From Lysobacter daejeonensis GH1-9 (GTDB taxonomy: Bacteria; Pseudomonadota; Gammaproteobacteria; Xanthomonadales; Xanthomonadaceae), in contig NZ_AVPU01000001.1 of NCBI RefSeq assembly GCF_000768355.1, forward strand, positions 124,001-188,000: DNA of 64,000 bases. The letters are read 5' to 3'. Every line of letters begins with the position of its first letter. The stretch's first letter is position 1. This document shows positions 14,967 through 24,704 of this stretch, in pieces. Below the pieces are notes generated by a model, which was not told the origin of the DNA, made no database searches, and worked only from the letters and a program-made list of their open reading frames with translations. Both the position numbers and the translations under genes were made by a program.

Positions 14967-16910
14967 GTGTCAATTTCCAAGTTCTCCGGTTCGGCAGGCC
15001 GCCCGATGGCAGACCTGTCGCGTCGTCGGTTCGTTACTGGTCTTGCCGTAGGCGGTGTCGCCTCCACCTTCGGGTTGGCGGGATGGCCGGCGCTCGCGGC
15101 GAAGGGCCAGACGGCTCCCGAGGTGCCTCAGCTGCGGGGCACCGAATTCGATCTCGCCATTGGCCGGTCGCCCGTGGATTTCACCGGACGTGCCCGGATG
15201 GCGACCACCGTCAATGGCTCGCTGCCTGCGCCCACCCTGCGTTGGCGCGAAGGCGATACGGTGACGCTGCGCGTGGCCAACCACCTGCGCGATGCCTATT
15301 CCTCCATCCACTGGCACGGGATCATCCTGCCCGCCAACATGGACGGCGTGCCCGGCCTGAGTTTTGACGGCATCGCGCCCGGCGAGACCTATACGTACCA
15401 ATTCCAACTGAACCAGGCAGGCACGTACTGGTACCACAGCCATTCCATGCTGCAGGAACAAGCGGGGCTGTACGGCGCCATCATCGTGGATCCGCGGGAG
15501 CCGGCACCGTTCCGCTATGACCGCGAGCATGTCGTGCTGCTGTCGGACTGGACCGACATGGATCCGGTCGCCCTCTTCCGCCGCATGAAGAAAATGGCGG
15601 AGCATGACAACTACTACAAGCGCACCGTCGGCGACTTCATGCGCGACGTGCGCCAGGATGGCCTGTCCGCCGCGTTGGAGGACCGTGGGATGTGGGGACG
15701 CATGCGGATGACGCCAACCGACATCTCGGACGTCAACGCCCACACGTACACTTACCTGATGAACGGCGCAGCGCCTGCGGGCAATTGGACCGGCCTGTTC
15801 CGCCCCGGCGAGAAGGTGCTGCTGCGCTTCATCAACGGCTCGGCGATGACGTACTTCGACGTACGCATCCCAGGGCTGAAGATGACGGTCGTGGCCGCCG
15901 ACGGCCAGTACATCCATCCGGTCACCGTCGACGAGTTCCGTATTGCCGTCGCGGAGACGTTCGATGTGCTCGTGGAACCCGCGGGCCAGGACGCGTTCAC
16001 CATTTTCGCGCAGGACATGGGACGGACCGGCTACGCGCGCGGAACGTTGGCCGTGCGCAAAGGCCTGGAAGCCCCGCTCCCCAGCCTTGATCCGCGTCCG
16101 CTGTTGACCATGGACGACATGGGGCATGGTGGACACGGTGGACACGGCAAGGCGATGGAAGGCGGCTGCGGCGTTGCGATGGGCATGGGCAGCGCGCCTG
16201 CCGCCAAGGGCATGGAAGGTGGCTGCGGCGCTTCGATGAAGGGCATGGAGGGTGGCTGTGGTGCTTCGATGAAGGGCGCCGAGGGCAGTTGCGGTAGCGG
16301 CATGGCAGGGATGGCCGGCGGTGGCGGCACCTCCGCCCAGGACGCGCATGCCGGCCACGGCGTCGCCCAGGCCAGCGGCATGGTCCAGCATCCTGCCACC
16401 GAGAACGGCAACCCACTGGTCGACATGCAAGCGATGGCCGTTTCACCGAAGCTGGATGACCCAGGCATCGGTTTACGCAACAACGGACGCAAGGTGCTGA
16501 CCTATGCCGACATGCGCAGCCTGTTCAACGACCCCGATGGCCGCGAACCCAGCCGCGAGATCGAACTGCACCTGACTGGCCACATGGAGAAGTTCGCATG
16601 GTCGTTCAATGGTCAGAAGTTCATGGATGCCGCGCCGCTGCGGCTCAACTATGGCGAACGCATGCGCATCGTGCTGGTCAACGACACGATGATGACGCAC
16701 CCCATTCACCTGCATGGGATGTGGAGTGACCTGGAGAACGAACAGGGCGAGTTCCACCTGCGCAAGCACACCGTGGACATCCCGCCCGGCACGCGGCGCA
16801 GTTACCGCGTGCGTGCCGATGCACTGGGACGCTGGGCATTCCACTGCCACCTGCTGTTGCATATGGAAGCAGGCATGATGCGCGAAGTGCGCGTGGAGGA
16901 AGGCGCATGA
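14967..16910 (+). CDS. copA: CopA multicopper oxidase, periplasmic, Tat-exported
   Basis: I choose the GTG at 14967 because GGAG lies five bases upstream and the ATG at 15006 has no ribosome-binding site; the protein is then 647 residues. A twin-arginine signal (LSRRRFVTGLAVGG) leads to export. Type-1 and trinuclear copper ligands are visible as IHWHGI, WYHSHS, HPIHLHGM and HCHLLLHMEAGM. CopA oxidises and sequesters Cu(I) in the periplasm. Between the second and third cupredoxin domains lies a long Met/Gly/His/Cys insert with MGHGGHGGHG and an 11-residue repeat (see the repeat entry); the cysteines there are unusual beside the Met/His-rich motifs expected in CopA. The stop overlaps copB (ATGA). 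Confidence 0.95.
   Translation: MSISKFSGSAGRPMADLSRRRFVTGLAVGGVASTFGLAGWPALAAKGQTAPEVPQLRGTEFDLAIGRSPVDFTGRARMATTVNGSLPAPTLRWREGDTVTLRVANHLRDAYSSIHWHGIILPANMDGVPGLSFDGIAPGETYTYQFQLNQAGTYWYHSHSMLQEQAGLYGAIIVDPREPAPFRYDREHVVLLSDWTDMDPVALFRRMKKMAEHDNYYKRTVGDFMRDVRQDGLSAALEDRGMWGRMRMTPTDISDVNAHTYTYLMNGAAPAGNWTGLFRPGEKVLLRFINGSAMTYFDVRIPGLKMTVVAADGQYIHPVTVDEFRIAVAETFDVLVEPAGQDAFTIFAQDMGRTGYARGTLAVRKGLEAPLPSLDPRPLLTMDDMGHGGHGGHGKAMEGGCGVAMGMGSAPAAKGMEGGCGASMKGMEGGCGASMKGAEGSCGSGMAGMAGGGGTSAQDAHAGHGVAQASGMVQHPATENGNPLVDMQAMAVSPKLDDPGIGLRNNGRKVLTYADMRSLFNDPDGREPSREIELHLTGHMEKFAWSFNGQKFMDAAPLRLNYGERMRIVLVNDTMMTHPIHLHGMWSDLENEQGEFHLRKHTVDIPPGTRRSYRVRADALGRWAFHCHLLLHMEAGMMREVRVEEGA
16149..16304 (+). repeat. 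33-bp coding repeats in copA (Met/Cys-rich 11-mers)
   Basis: Four 33-bp units encode KAMEGGCGVAM (16149-16181), KGMEGGCGASM (16206-16238), KGMEGGCGASM (16239-16271) and KGAEGSCGSGM (16272-16304), with an eight-codon spacer after the first. Each adds one Cys and two Met (one Met in the last). The middle two differ only by silent changes, which suggests recent duplication. Confidence 0.9.
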
Positions 16911-17800
16911 ACCGCTCCCCTGCTTTGGCATTGTTGGCGCTCTCGGTCGCCATGCAACTATCCGGTGCCGCCCTGGCACAGGACCATTCGGGTCACCAGG
17001 GCCACACCACCCCGCAATCGAGCCAGGAAGACCAGCACGCGGCCCATGCTGGCCATGCGAAGTCGAGTGAGGCTTCCGATTCCAGCGCGCCCATCACGCC
17101 AATCCCTGAACTGAATGACGCGGATCGCGCTGCAGCCTTCCCTGACCTGCACAAGCACATGGAGCATGCACCAGCGTTCAACTGGTACGTGGGCATCAAT
17201 CGATTGGAGGGCTGGGATGCCGACGGCGGGACTGGTCAGGCATGGGAGGCCACCGCATGGTTTGGTACGGACCTCAATCGGCTCTGGCTGCGCAGTGAGG
17301 GCGAACGTCTCGGTGGCCACACCGAGTCCGCAGATATCGAAGTGCTGTACGGCCGCAGTGTCTCCGCTTGGTGGGACGTGGTCGGTGGTGTGCGGCAGGA
17401 GACCCGACCGGGTCCGTCACGTAGCTGGGCTGCGCTCGGCGTGCAGGGCCTCGCGCCGTACAAGTTCGAGGTGCAGGCGACCGCCTACGTGGGTGACGGT
17501 GGTCGCGTGGAGGCCAATGTCGAGGCAGAGTACGAACTGCTGCTCACCAATCGCCTGATCCTGCAACCACTGGTTGAGGTCGATTTTGCAGCCAAGGACG
17601 ATGAGGCGCGTGGTGTCGGCAGCGGCCTGTCAAAGGCCGAGGCGGGCCTGCGTCTGCGCTATGAGTTCACCCGCCGCTTCGCACCGTATGTCGGCGTGGT
17701 GCATGAGCGCGCGTTTGGTTCGACTGCAGATCTACGCAAGGCAGAGGGCGAGCCCGTCACTGATACCCGGCTTGTCGTCGGATTGCGCACCTGGTTCTGA
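16907..17800 (+). CDS. copB: CopB outer-membrane copper resistance protein
   Basis: The 297-residue product begins with a signal peptide (LALLALSVAMQLSGAALAQ), then a His-rich segment (DHSGHQGHTTPQ; HAAHAGHAKSS) likely to bind copper, then a beta-barrel region typical of CopB starting near FNWYVGINRLEGWDADG and ending in a C-terminal aromatic (LRTWF) expected for outer-membrane insertion. The start overlaps the copA stop by four bases. Xanthomonad copB copies vary in the length of the His/Met-rich part; this one is short. Confidence 0.93.
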   Translation: MNRSPALALLALSVAMQLSGAALAQDHSGHQGHTTPQSSQEDQHAAHAGHAKSSEASDSSAPITPIPELNDADRAAAFPDLHKHMEHAPAFNWYVGINRLEGWDADGGTGQAWEATAWFGTDLNRLWLRSEGERLGGHTESADIEVLYGRSVSAWWDVVGGVRQETRPGPSRSWAALGVQGLAPYKFEVQATAYVGDGGRVEANVEAEYELLLTNRLILQPLVEVDFAAKDDEARGVGSGLSKAEAGLRLRYEFTRRFAPYVGVVHERAFGSTADLRKAEGEPVTDTRLVVGLRTWF

Positions 17801-17811
17801 GGAGAACGAAC

Positions 17812-18495
17812 ATGTCCAGGCAACATCTACCACTATCCCTTGCCATCTCGCTCGCGCTGGGCGTTGGCCTGACGGGCTGCGGTGGCGCCTCCTCACCGCA
17901 GGCCGCTGGCGCTGCAACTGTGGATGCGGCTCCCGCGGCAAGCGGCGCCAGCCAGCCACCGTCCCCCGTCGTCGGAGAGGAGGCTGCGGCGACGCAAACC
18001 GTTGCACCCGCAGAGGCCACCGCCACCGTTGCGACGTCGGCTGCTGCGGACCTGCCCAACGGCATTGGCGGAGCAGCCGCGCCTGCGGTTGGCAAGGCGC
18101 TGTCGCCTGCGGCCTTGCCCCTGCTGGTGGTGACCAAGACGCCCAGCTGCGGCTGCTGCCACCTCTGGGTGGAGCATATGCAGGACGCGGGTTTCAAGGT
18201 TGAAATCCACGACGTGGACGATATGACCCCGGTGAAGGAACGTGTTGGCGTTCCTTACGGCAAGGGATCCTGCCACACCGCCGAAGTGGGTGGCTACTTC
18301 ATCGAGGGCCATGTTCCGGCCGAGGATGTGAAGCGTCTGCTGGCCGAGAAACCCAACGCCAAGGGCCTCGCCGTCCCGGGCATGCCGCTGGGCTCCCCTG
18401 GCATGGAGACCCCAGATGGCCGCGTGCAGCCGTATGCGGTGGAGCTGGTGGCCCAGGACGGTTCCACTTCGCCATTCTCGCGCCACGGAAATTGA
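17812..18495 (+). CDS. DUF411 (CopG-like) periplasmic metal-binding lipoprotein
   Basis: The 227-residue protein has a lipoprotein signal ending in a lipobox (GVGLTGC), an Ala/Thr-rich linker of about 80 residues, and a C-terminal DUF411 domain: [17 protein letters not shown], then [16 protein letters not shown] and [15 protein letters not shown]. The CGCC motif is the conserved metal-binding element of this family, found beside copper operons in many proteobacteria. GGAG precedes the ATG by 8 bases. It sits 11 bp after copB, so it is part of the operon. The long linker and lipid anchor are longer than in typical 150-residue DUF411 proteins. Confidence 0.85.
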   Translation: MSRQHLPLSLAISLALGVGLTGCGGASSPQAAGAATVDAAPAASGASQPPSPVVGEEAAATQTVAPAEATATVATSAAADLPNGIGGAAAPAVGKALSPAALPLLVVTKTPSCGCCHLWVEHMQDAGFKVEIHDVDDMTPVKERVGVPYGKGSCHTAEVGGYFIEGHVPAEDVKRLLAEKPNAKGLAVPGMPLGSPGMETPDGRVQPYAVELVAQDGSTSPFSRHGN

Positions 18496-18524
18496 CGGCG
18501 AACGTGACGTTCCAAGGAGGATGC

Positions 18525-20882
18525 ATGAGCGGGCACGAACATCATGGGCATGGCCCAAACGGCGGCAGCTTGCGCGACAAGCAAGCGTCGTCTTCGGACG
18601 TCGTCGTCGACCCCGTATGTGGGATGAAGGTGAACCCAACGAAGACGCGCCTCCACGCCGAAAACGAGGGCGTTACGTACCACTTCTGCTCGGATCGGTG
18701 CCGGGAGAAGTTCGTCACCAATCCTGCGCAGTACCTGGCGGAAAAGCCCGCTGAACCTGCGGTCGTTGCGCCGATCGGCACGATGTACACGTGCCCCATG
18801 CACCCACAGATCCGACAGGACCACCCCGGCACCTGCCCGATCTGCGGCATGGCGCTGGAGCCGGAAATGCCCGGCATCGAGGGGGAAGAGAACCCCGAGC
18901 TGGTCGATTTCAGTCGTCGGTTCTGGTGGACATTGCCGCTGACACTGATCACGCTGGCATTGGCGATGCTCGGCCACCGTTTCCATGCGTGGCTGTCCAC
19001 GGAGGCGCGCACCTGGTTGGAGCTGATCATCAGTGCGCCGGTGGTGCTATGGGCCGGCTGGCCCTTCTTCGAACGCTGCATGCAGTCCATCCGCAACCGT
19101 AGCCCGAACATGTGGACCCTGATCGGTATCGGTGTGGCCGCCGCGTTCGGTTACAGCGTGGTGGCCACCGTGGCGCCGGACATCTTCCCCGTGTCATTCC
19201 GCGAGCACGGACGCGTTGGCGTCTATTTCGAGGCGGCCGCGGTGATTATCTCACTGACGCTGTTGGGTCAGTTGCTGGAGTTGCGTGCCCGCTCCAAGAC
19301 CGGCGCCGCCATCCGTGCCCTGCTCGGCCTTGCGCCCAAGACCGCTCGTCGCCTGCGCGATGATGGCACCGAAGAGGATATCGCCCTCAGCCACGTGCAT
19401 GTGGGGGATCGATTGCGCGTGCGTCCGGGCGAGAAAGTGCCGGTGGACGGCAAGGTGCTTGAGGGCCACTCGAACGTCGATGAGTCGATGCTGACGGGCG
19501 AGCCGATTCCAGTGGAAAAGGCGGCAGGCGCGACCGTGATCGGTGCCACGCTCAATGGCACCGGCAGCCTGGTGATCCGTGCCGAGAAGGTCGGTTCCGA
19601 AACCGTCTTGGCGCAGATCGTGCAGCTGGTAGCGCAGGCGCAGCGCTCGCGAGCGCCGATGCAGCGCATGGCCGACAAGGTGGCGTTCTGGTTTGTGTTG
19701 GCGGTGTTGACGATTGCCGTGGCGACGTTCCTTGCCTGGGGCCTGTTCGGGCCGGAGCCGTCGTGGACCTACGCCGTGTTGAACGCTGTTTCGGTGCTGA
19801 TCATCGCCTGTCCGTGCGCGTTGGGTTTGGCTACCCCCATGTCGATCATGGTGGCAACAGGCCGCGCGGCGCAGGTGGGCGTACTGTTCCGCGATGCCGA
19901 AGCCATCGAGAACTTCCGTCGTATCGATACGCTGATCGTCGACAAGACCGGCACGTTGACCGAAGGCAAGCCGGCCTTCCGCCAGGCCGTGCCGACCGCC
20001 GGCTACAACGAGCAAGACGTGCTGCGACTGGCAGCAAGCTTGGACCAGAACAGCGAGCATCCACTGGCCGATGCCATCGTGGCCGAGGCGCGTCGCCGCA
20101 AGCTGCCCCTGGAAACACCGGAGCGCTTTGAGTCGTCCACGGGCATTGGGGTCCGCGGCATGGTGGGTGGGCGCAAGGTCGCCATCGGCAATACCGAACT
20201 GATGCTCGAACTGGGCGTGGACGCCACTCCACTGCGCGGGCAGGCGGATGGACTCCGCCGCGACGGCGCCAGCGTGATGTTCCTTGCCGTGGACGGTGGA
20301 CTGGCCGGCCTGCTGGCCGTGGCCGACCCCATCAAGGCCTCGACGCCGGATGCCATTGCAACGTTGCACGCTGCAGGGCTGCGCATCGTCATGGCCACCG
20401 GGGATGGCGTCGTCACCGCGCAAGCTGTCGCCCGCCAGTTGGGTATCGATGAAGTGCACGGCGAAGTGCGCCCGCAGGACAAGGTGGCGCTGGTCCAGCG
20501 GCTCAAGGCGGAGGGCCGCAAGGTCGCGATGGCTGGCGACGGGATCAACGATGCACCGGCGCTGGCCGGGGCCGACATCGGCGTGGCCATGGGGACCGGT
20601 ACCGACGTGGCCATGTCCAGTGCGCAGGTCACGCTGGTCAAGGGCGACCTGCGTGGCATTGCCCGCGCGCGGACCCTGTCCGACGCCACGGTTGCCAACA
20701 TGAAGCAGAACCTGATGTTTGCTTTCCTTTACAACGCACTGGGCGTGCCGATCGCGGCTGGCGTGTTGTACCCGGTCTTTGGCCTGCTGCTCAGCCCGAT
20801 GATCGCGGCACTGGCGATGAGCCTCAGTTCGGTTTCGGTCGTGGCCAATGCGCTGCGGCTGGGGCGCACGCGCGTGGAATGA
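18525..20882 (+). CDS. copF: Cu(I)-exporting P1B-type ATPase with YHS and heavy-metal-binding modules
   Basis: AGGAGG at 18515-18520 fixes the start at ATG 18525 ([10 protein letters not shown]), not the longer frame from 18492; this gives 785 residues. In order: a His-rich tail, a YHS domain ([21 protein letters not shown]), a Cys/His heavy-metal-binding module ([18 protein letters not shown]), eight membrane helices with [11 protein letters not shown], phosphorylation site DKTGTLTEG, and hinge [21 protein letters not shown] and [15 protein letters not shown] are the helix 7 and 8 residues of copper-specific (P1B-1) pumps. It exports Cu(I) to the periplasm, where CopA, CopB and the DUF411 protein act. 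It has no classical CxxC ferredoxin-like domain. Confidence 0.95.
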   Translation: MSGHEHHGHGPNGGSLRDKQASSSDVVVDPVCGMKVNPTKTRLHAENEGVTYHFCSDRCREKFVTNPAQYLAEKPAEPAVVAPIGTMYTCPMHPQIRQDHPGTCPICGMALEPEMPGIEGEENPELVDFSRRFWWTLPLTLITLALAMLGHRFHAWLSTEARTWLELIISAPVVLWAGWPFFERCMQSIRNRSPNMWTLIGIGVAAAFGYSVVATVAPDIFPVSFREHGRVGVYFEAAAVIISLTLLGQLLELRARSKTGAAIRALLGLAPKTARRLRDDGTEEDIALSHVHVGDRLRVRPGEKVPVDGKVLEGHSNVDESMLTGEPIPVEKAAGATVIGATLNGTGSLVIRAEKVGSETVLAQIVQLVAQAQRSRAPMQRMADKVAFWFVLAVLTIAVATFLAWGLFGPEPSWTYAVLNAVSVLIIACPCALGLATPMSIMVATGRAAQVGVLFRDAEAIENFRRIDTLIVDKTGTLTEGKPAFRQAVPTAGYNEQDVLRLAASLDQNSEHPLADAIVAEARRRKLPLETPERFESSTGIGVRGMVGGRKVAIGNTELMLELGVDATPLRGQADGLRRDGASVMFLAVDGGLAGLLAVADPIKASTPDAIATLHAAGLRIVMATGDGVVTAQAVARQLGIDEVHGEVRPQDKVALVQRLKAEGRKVAMAGDGINDAPALAGADIGVAMGTGTDVAMSSAQVTLVKGDLRGIARARTLSDATVANMKQNLMFAFLYNALGVPIAAGVLYPVFGLLLSPMIAALAMSLSSVSVVANALRLGRTRVE

Positions 20883-20943
20883 ATGCCCGGCCGGGGCGGC
20901 ATTGAGGCCTCGGCAATCACCTCATCACCTGCTGGAGAACACC

Positions 20944-21225
20944 ATGAAGTACACAACGCTTGTCCTGTTCCTGACCCTGTCCAGCGCTGCGGCGCCCGCA
21001 CTGGCGGATCACCGCGAACAGGGCGGCTCCCACGACCACGCCGCCCATTCCGCCCCGGCGGCGGCCAAGCCCACCGTGTCGCCTACGTTTGCCGCCTTGG
21101 ACAAGGACAAGGACGGCTTCCTCTCGAAGGCTGAAATGGCCAAGCACCCGATGGCAGCCCATTTCGGCATGATGGATACCACCAAGGACGGGAAGCTGAG
21201 TCCGAGGGAATTCAGCAGCATGTGA
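20944..21225 (+). CDS. Small periplasmic EF-hand protein
   Basis: The ATG at 20944 has GGAGAAC just upstream; 93 residues. A signal peptide (TLVLFLTLSSAAAPALA) is followed by a His-rich stretch (DHREQGGSHDHAAHS) and two EF-hand loops, DKDKDGFLSKAE and DTTKDGKLSPRE. Calcium binding is expected from the loops; the His cluster and its place between copF and cusC suggest a metal-linked role, which is inference. Such EF-hand proteins are often seen inside copper islands. Confidence 0.85.
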   Translation: MKYTTLVLFLTLSSAAAPALADHREQGGSHDHAAHSAPAAAKPTVSPTFAALDKDKDGFLSKAEMAKHPMAAHFGMMDTTKDGKLSPREFSSM

Positions 21226-21296
21226 ATTCCGCCGGAGGCCCACAAATTGATCCCCGTCAATGCGTGGGCACTCGATGGACTTAACATCACAGGGCC

Positions 21297-21707
21297 ATGA
21301 AACGCTTCCGCCGCCGGCAATTCCGCGCCCGCATCGCGATCCTCGCGGTGTTGGCGTTGCTGTGGTCGCAGGTGGTGCTGGCGGGTCATCCAGCCTGTTC
21401 CATGGGGTTCATGGCGCTCTCCGAGCTCGACGCCAGCGCACCGCTGGTCGTCGAAGGCGGTACGCACGGTTGCCATGAGGCACCCGCACCCTCCGACGAT
21501 ACGGTCTGTGCATCCCACTGTGGACAGGGCTCGCTCAGCAGCGATGTAGCCCGGGTGCCGGATGTGCCGGCACTTCCGGCCGCCATTCCCGTGGCAATGG
21601 CCGAGGTGGTCTTCCTGTCGGCTGACCTGCGCCGCCACCACGCCTTGCCGCCTCCCGTATCCTGGCACCGTCCCACACCGCATCCTGCGGCATTGTTGTT
21701 GATCTGA
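21297..21707 (+). CDS. Small exported Cys/His protein of unknown function before cusC
   Basis: The 136-residue product has a basic N-terminus and a hydrophobic signal (IAILAVLALLWSQVVLAGH), then scattered cysteines and histidines (HPACSMGF; THGCHEAP; CASHCGQG) and a Pro/His-rich end. It looks like the CopL-like small proteins at the head of copper operons and here stands just before the cus-type genes, so a role in copper sensing or shuttling is plausible but not shown. No named domain is recognised. Confidence 0.7.
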   Translation: MKRFRRRQFRARIAILAVLALLWSQVVLAGHPACSMGFMALSELDASAPLVVEGGTHGCHEAPAPSDDTVCASHCGQGSLSSDVARVPDVPALPAAIPVAMAEVVFLSADLRRHHALPPPVSWHRPTPHPAALLLI

Positions 21708-21833
21708 TCCCGCCTGTCTGACGCGGCGCATTGCTTGCGCCCGTTCCTGTTTCATGGCGGCCGTGTTCGCACGGCATGTTCCCACCGCATCGGCGCTGCT
21801 CCTCCAGTTTGCGGCGCCCGCAGAGGTTGAGAC

Positions 21834-23183
21834 ATGGTGACCTACCCTGCTCCGGCAGGCCCGCGCGCCGAAACATCGCATCGCGATGTTTCGCCACGCC
21901 CGTACTCGGGACGACGGCGTCTGGTCGGATGGAAGGCTGCGGCCCTGCTGGGCTGTCTGCTACTAGCGCCCACCTTGATGGCGCAAACGGCCAATGACAC
22001 GACGCCGGGCGCCGACATCGCGTCGATTCGTACCTGGGTGCTTCGGCACAATCCGGAATTGCGCGCCCTCCAGGCGGAGACCGAGGCGGCCGAGGCACGC
22101 ATTGTTCCCGCAGGCGCCCTGCCCGACCCGATGGCGTCGGTCGGTCTGCGCGACATCGATCCCGATCATCCTGCCTTCCTGCCCGGCAACGTCGGCTCAA
22201 CCAGCTACCAGATCCGGCAGCGCGTCCCCCTGTGGGGCAAGCGCGAGCTGGCTCGCGGCGTTGCCAGCTCACAGGCCCGTGCATTGGGCCTGGAGCGGAG
22301 CGCCGTCGCGCTTGACCTGATGGCAGAAGCGGAGTCGGCCTACGTGCGTTACTGGCACGCAGATGCCTCGCTGCTGGTCATCGATCGGCTGATCGCCCTG
22401 CTTGAACAGGTGGAAGAGATCGCGGGCGTCCGCTACGCGCTGGGCATGGCGCCGCAGCAGGACGCGATCCGGGCCCAGGTGGAGCGCACGTCCATGCAGC
22501 GCGAACGCATCCAGCGCCATGCCGGACGAGCAGAAGCCACGGCGATGCTCAATGTGGCATTGGGGCGCCGCGCGGATGCGGAGCTGCTTTCGCCCTCGGA
22601 ACCACCCCCGTTGCCCGTGACAAGCCCGACCCTAACCGATGCACTCGCCAAACTGGATGCGGAGGCACACCCCGCGCTCCGATCCAGCCGTGCGCGGGTC
22701 AACGCCGCCCATGACGCCGTGGAACTGCAACGCCGCGCCCGCTGGCCGGACATCACTTTCGGCGTGGGCGCCATGCAGCGCGATGACCGCGTGGAAAGCT
22801 ACGAGCTGATGCTGGAAGTGGAGATCCCGTTGCAACGCCGCGCCCTCCACGAGCGCGAGCGTGAAGCCCGGCGGATGGAGGATGCCGCCATCGCGCGTAC
22901 CGACGTCGCGCGCAATGCGTTGGCCGGACGCCTTGGCGTGGCATGGACGCAGTGGCGGTCCGCCCGTGAACAACGGCAATTGATCGAGAAGGCGCAACTG
23001 CCCCAGGCCGAGGCCAATTTCAAATCCGCGCTCGCCAGCTACCAGGTGGGCGAAGTTGACTTCAACACCCTGCTTGAAGCGCTGACCGAATGGCAAGGCG
23101 CGGACCTGGCCCGCGTCGATGCCCTCCGTGACGAACTGCTTGGCGCCGCCAATGTGCGCGCCATCGAAGGAGATGCCCCATGA
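21834..23183 (+). CDS. cusC: TolC-family outer-membrane channel of CusCBA-type efflux
   Basis: The 449-residue protein has a long basic N-region before the signal (WKAAALLGCLLLAPTLMAQ) and the repeated coiled-coil pattern of TolC-type factors (IRTWVLRHNPELRALQAETEAAEA; ADLARVDALRDELLG near the end, where GEVDFNTLLEALTEWQ is typical). AGAGG lies seven bases before ATG 21834. It should form the outer-membrane duct for the pump encoded next. The stop overlaps cusB (ATGA). Confidence 0.9.
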   Translation: MVTYPAPAGPRAETSHRDVSPRPYSGRRRLVGWKAAALLGCLLLAPTLMAQTANDTTPGADIASIRTWVLRHNPELRALQAETEAAEARIVPAGALPDPMASVGLRDIDPDHPAFLPGNVGSTSYQIRQRVPLWGKRELARGVASSQARALGLERSAVALDLMAEAESAYVRYWHADASLLVIDRLIALLEQVEEIAGVRYALGMAPQQDAIRAQVERTSMQRERIQRHAGRAEATAMLNVALGRRADAELLSPSEPPPLPVTSPTLTDALAKLDAEAHPALRSSRARVNAAHDAVELQRRARWPDITFGVGAMQRDDRVESYELMLEVEIPLQRRALHEREREARRMEDAAIARTDVARNALAGRLGVAWTQWRSAREQRQLIEKAQLPQAEANFKSALASYQVGEVDFNTLLEALTEWQGADLARVDALRDELLGAANVRAIEGDAP

Positions 23184-24703
23184 GCCGTACCCATTGGCCC
23201 CTGATTGCGATGGCCGTTGCGGCCGCACTTGGTGTCGGCGTGATGGTTGGTCGCGTAATGCGTCCGGACACACCAAAGGATGGCGGTGCCGAACCAACGG
23301 CCAAGGCCGCGCGCAAGCCCCTCTATTACCGCAACCCGATGGGTCTGCCTGATACCTCCCCTGTGCCCAAGAAAGATTCCATGGGCATGGATTACATCCC
23401 GGTCTATGCGGAAGACGACGCCGCGTCCGTGCCCGGGACAGTCGTGCTGTCGCCGGAGCGGGTACAGATGCTGGGCGTTCGCACCGAACAGGTACGGCTC
23501 AGGCCTTTGGAGCGAAGGGTCGAGGCCAGCGGCACGGTAGCCGTGGACGAAACGCGGCAATACGAGATCGCCCCTCGTTTCGAAGGCTGGGTGGAGCGCC
23601 TGCATGCCAACCAGACAGGTCAGGCGGTGCGCCGCGGAGAGCCGCTGCTCACCGTCTACAGCCCGCAGTTGATGGCGGCCCAGGAGGAGTACCGCATTGC
23701 CGATGCGGCGGCGCGACGGCTCAGCACTGGCGATGCGGATGCGGCCAAGCGCATGGGCCGGCTCCGCGACGCTGCCCGCGATCGTCTTCGCAACTGGGAG
23801 ATCAGCGACGCGCAATTGGCGCACCTTGGGCACAAGCCATCCGGCAACCTGGTCCTCACGTCGCCGGCAAATGCGGTGGTGATGGAGAAGCCGGTGGTTC
23901 AAGGGGCGCGCTTCGAAGCAGGTGAGACCGTGCTGCGTCTTGCCGACCTGTCCACCGTGTGGGTGGTGGCGAATGTTCCGGCGTCGCAAGCGGGGTCGCT
24001 GCGTACTGGGCAGGCGGCGAGTTTCTCCTCACCTACCCTGCCCGGCCAGAGGTTTGACGGGCAGGTAACCTTCATCCAGCCGGTGATTGATGCTGCGACC
24101 CGGACGCTGGGAGTGCGCGTGGCCCTTCCGAACCGCGAGGGCGTGCTGCGCCCGGGATTGTTCGGCAACGTCGCGTTTAGTCGCGATGATGGTCCGGCGG
24201 TACTGGCCGTCCCACGCTCCGCGTTGATCGACAGCGGAACGCGTCAGATCGTGCTGGTGCAGGTGTCCGAGGGACGGTTTGCACCGCGACGCGTCGTCGT
24301 CGGACGACGTGCGGCTGACTCCATCGAGGTGCTGGAAGGCCTTGCCGAGGGTGAACGCGTGGTCGTGGCCGCCAACTTCCTCTTGGACGCGGAGAGCAAC
24401 CTTCAGTCGGCCCTAGCGGGCATGGGAACATCGTCAGCGGAACCAGGCGAGCCCATTACTTCAATGCGTGCGGAGGCCGACGTCGTTCCTGCAGAACCCA
24501 GTGATGCAGCAGCGGGAGTGCAGAATCACGAACACTCAGGCCAGTCGGTGACCAGCCCCGGATCCAAGCCAACGCCCGGCGTGAAGCCGGTTCAGACACC
24601 TTCCGATCCGCATGTCGGCCATGGTGAGCACGACAGCCATGAGGAGCCGGCCGCACAGGGCGACCCGCACGCCGGCCACGACATGAGCGGCATGGAGCAC
24701 TGA
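23180..24703 (+). CDS. cusB: Periplasmic adaptor of CusCBA-type heavy-metal efflux
   Basis: This 507-residue membrane-fusion protein has an N-terminal anchor (IAMAVAAALGVGVMVGRVM), a heavy-metal-binding motif (YYRNPMGLPDTSPVPKKDSM then GMDYIPVY), barrel-sandwich and beta-barrel domains (ANQTGQAVRRGEPLL; VVQGARFEAGETVLRL), and a His/Met-rich C-terminal tail (HVGHGEHDSHEEP; HAGHDMSGMEH) that E. coli CusB lacks. The tail could collect metal in the periplasm. It overlaps cusC and is followed by cusA after one base. Confidence 0.93.
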   Translation: MSRTHWPLIAMAVAAALGVGVMVGRVMRPDTPKDGGAEPTAKAARKPLYYRNPMGLPDTSPVPKKDSMGMDYIPVYAEDDAASVPGTVVLSPERVQMLGVRTEQVRLRPLERRVEASGTVAVDETRQYEIAPRFEGWVERLHANQTGQAVRRGEPLLTVYSPQLMAAQEEYRIADAAARRLSTGDADAAKRMGRLRDAARDRLRNWEISDAQLAHLGHKPSGNLVLTSPANAVVMEKPVVQGARFEAGETVLRLADLSTVWVVANVPASQAGSLRTGQAASFSSPTLPGQRFDGQVTFIQPVIDAATRTLGVRVALPNREGVLRPGLFGNVAFSRDDGPAVLAVPRSALIDSGTRQIVLVQVSEGRFAPRRVVVGRRAADSIEVLEGLAEGERVVVAANFLLDAESNLQSALAGMGTSSAEPGEPITSMRAEADVVPAEPSDAAAGVQNHEHSGQSVTSPGSKPTPGVKPVQTPSDPHVGHGEHDSHEEPAAQGDPHAGHDMSGMEH

Positions 24704-24704
24704 C

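Noticed and set aside
14970-16430. 486-codon minus-strand frame opposite copA
   Set aside because: His/Val/Gly-rich shadow of a gene with clear copper motifs on the other strand.
19251-20459. 402-codon minus-strand frame opposite the Cu ATPase
   Set aside because: No motif; shadow of a well-supported ATPase.
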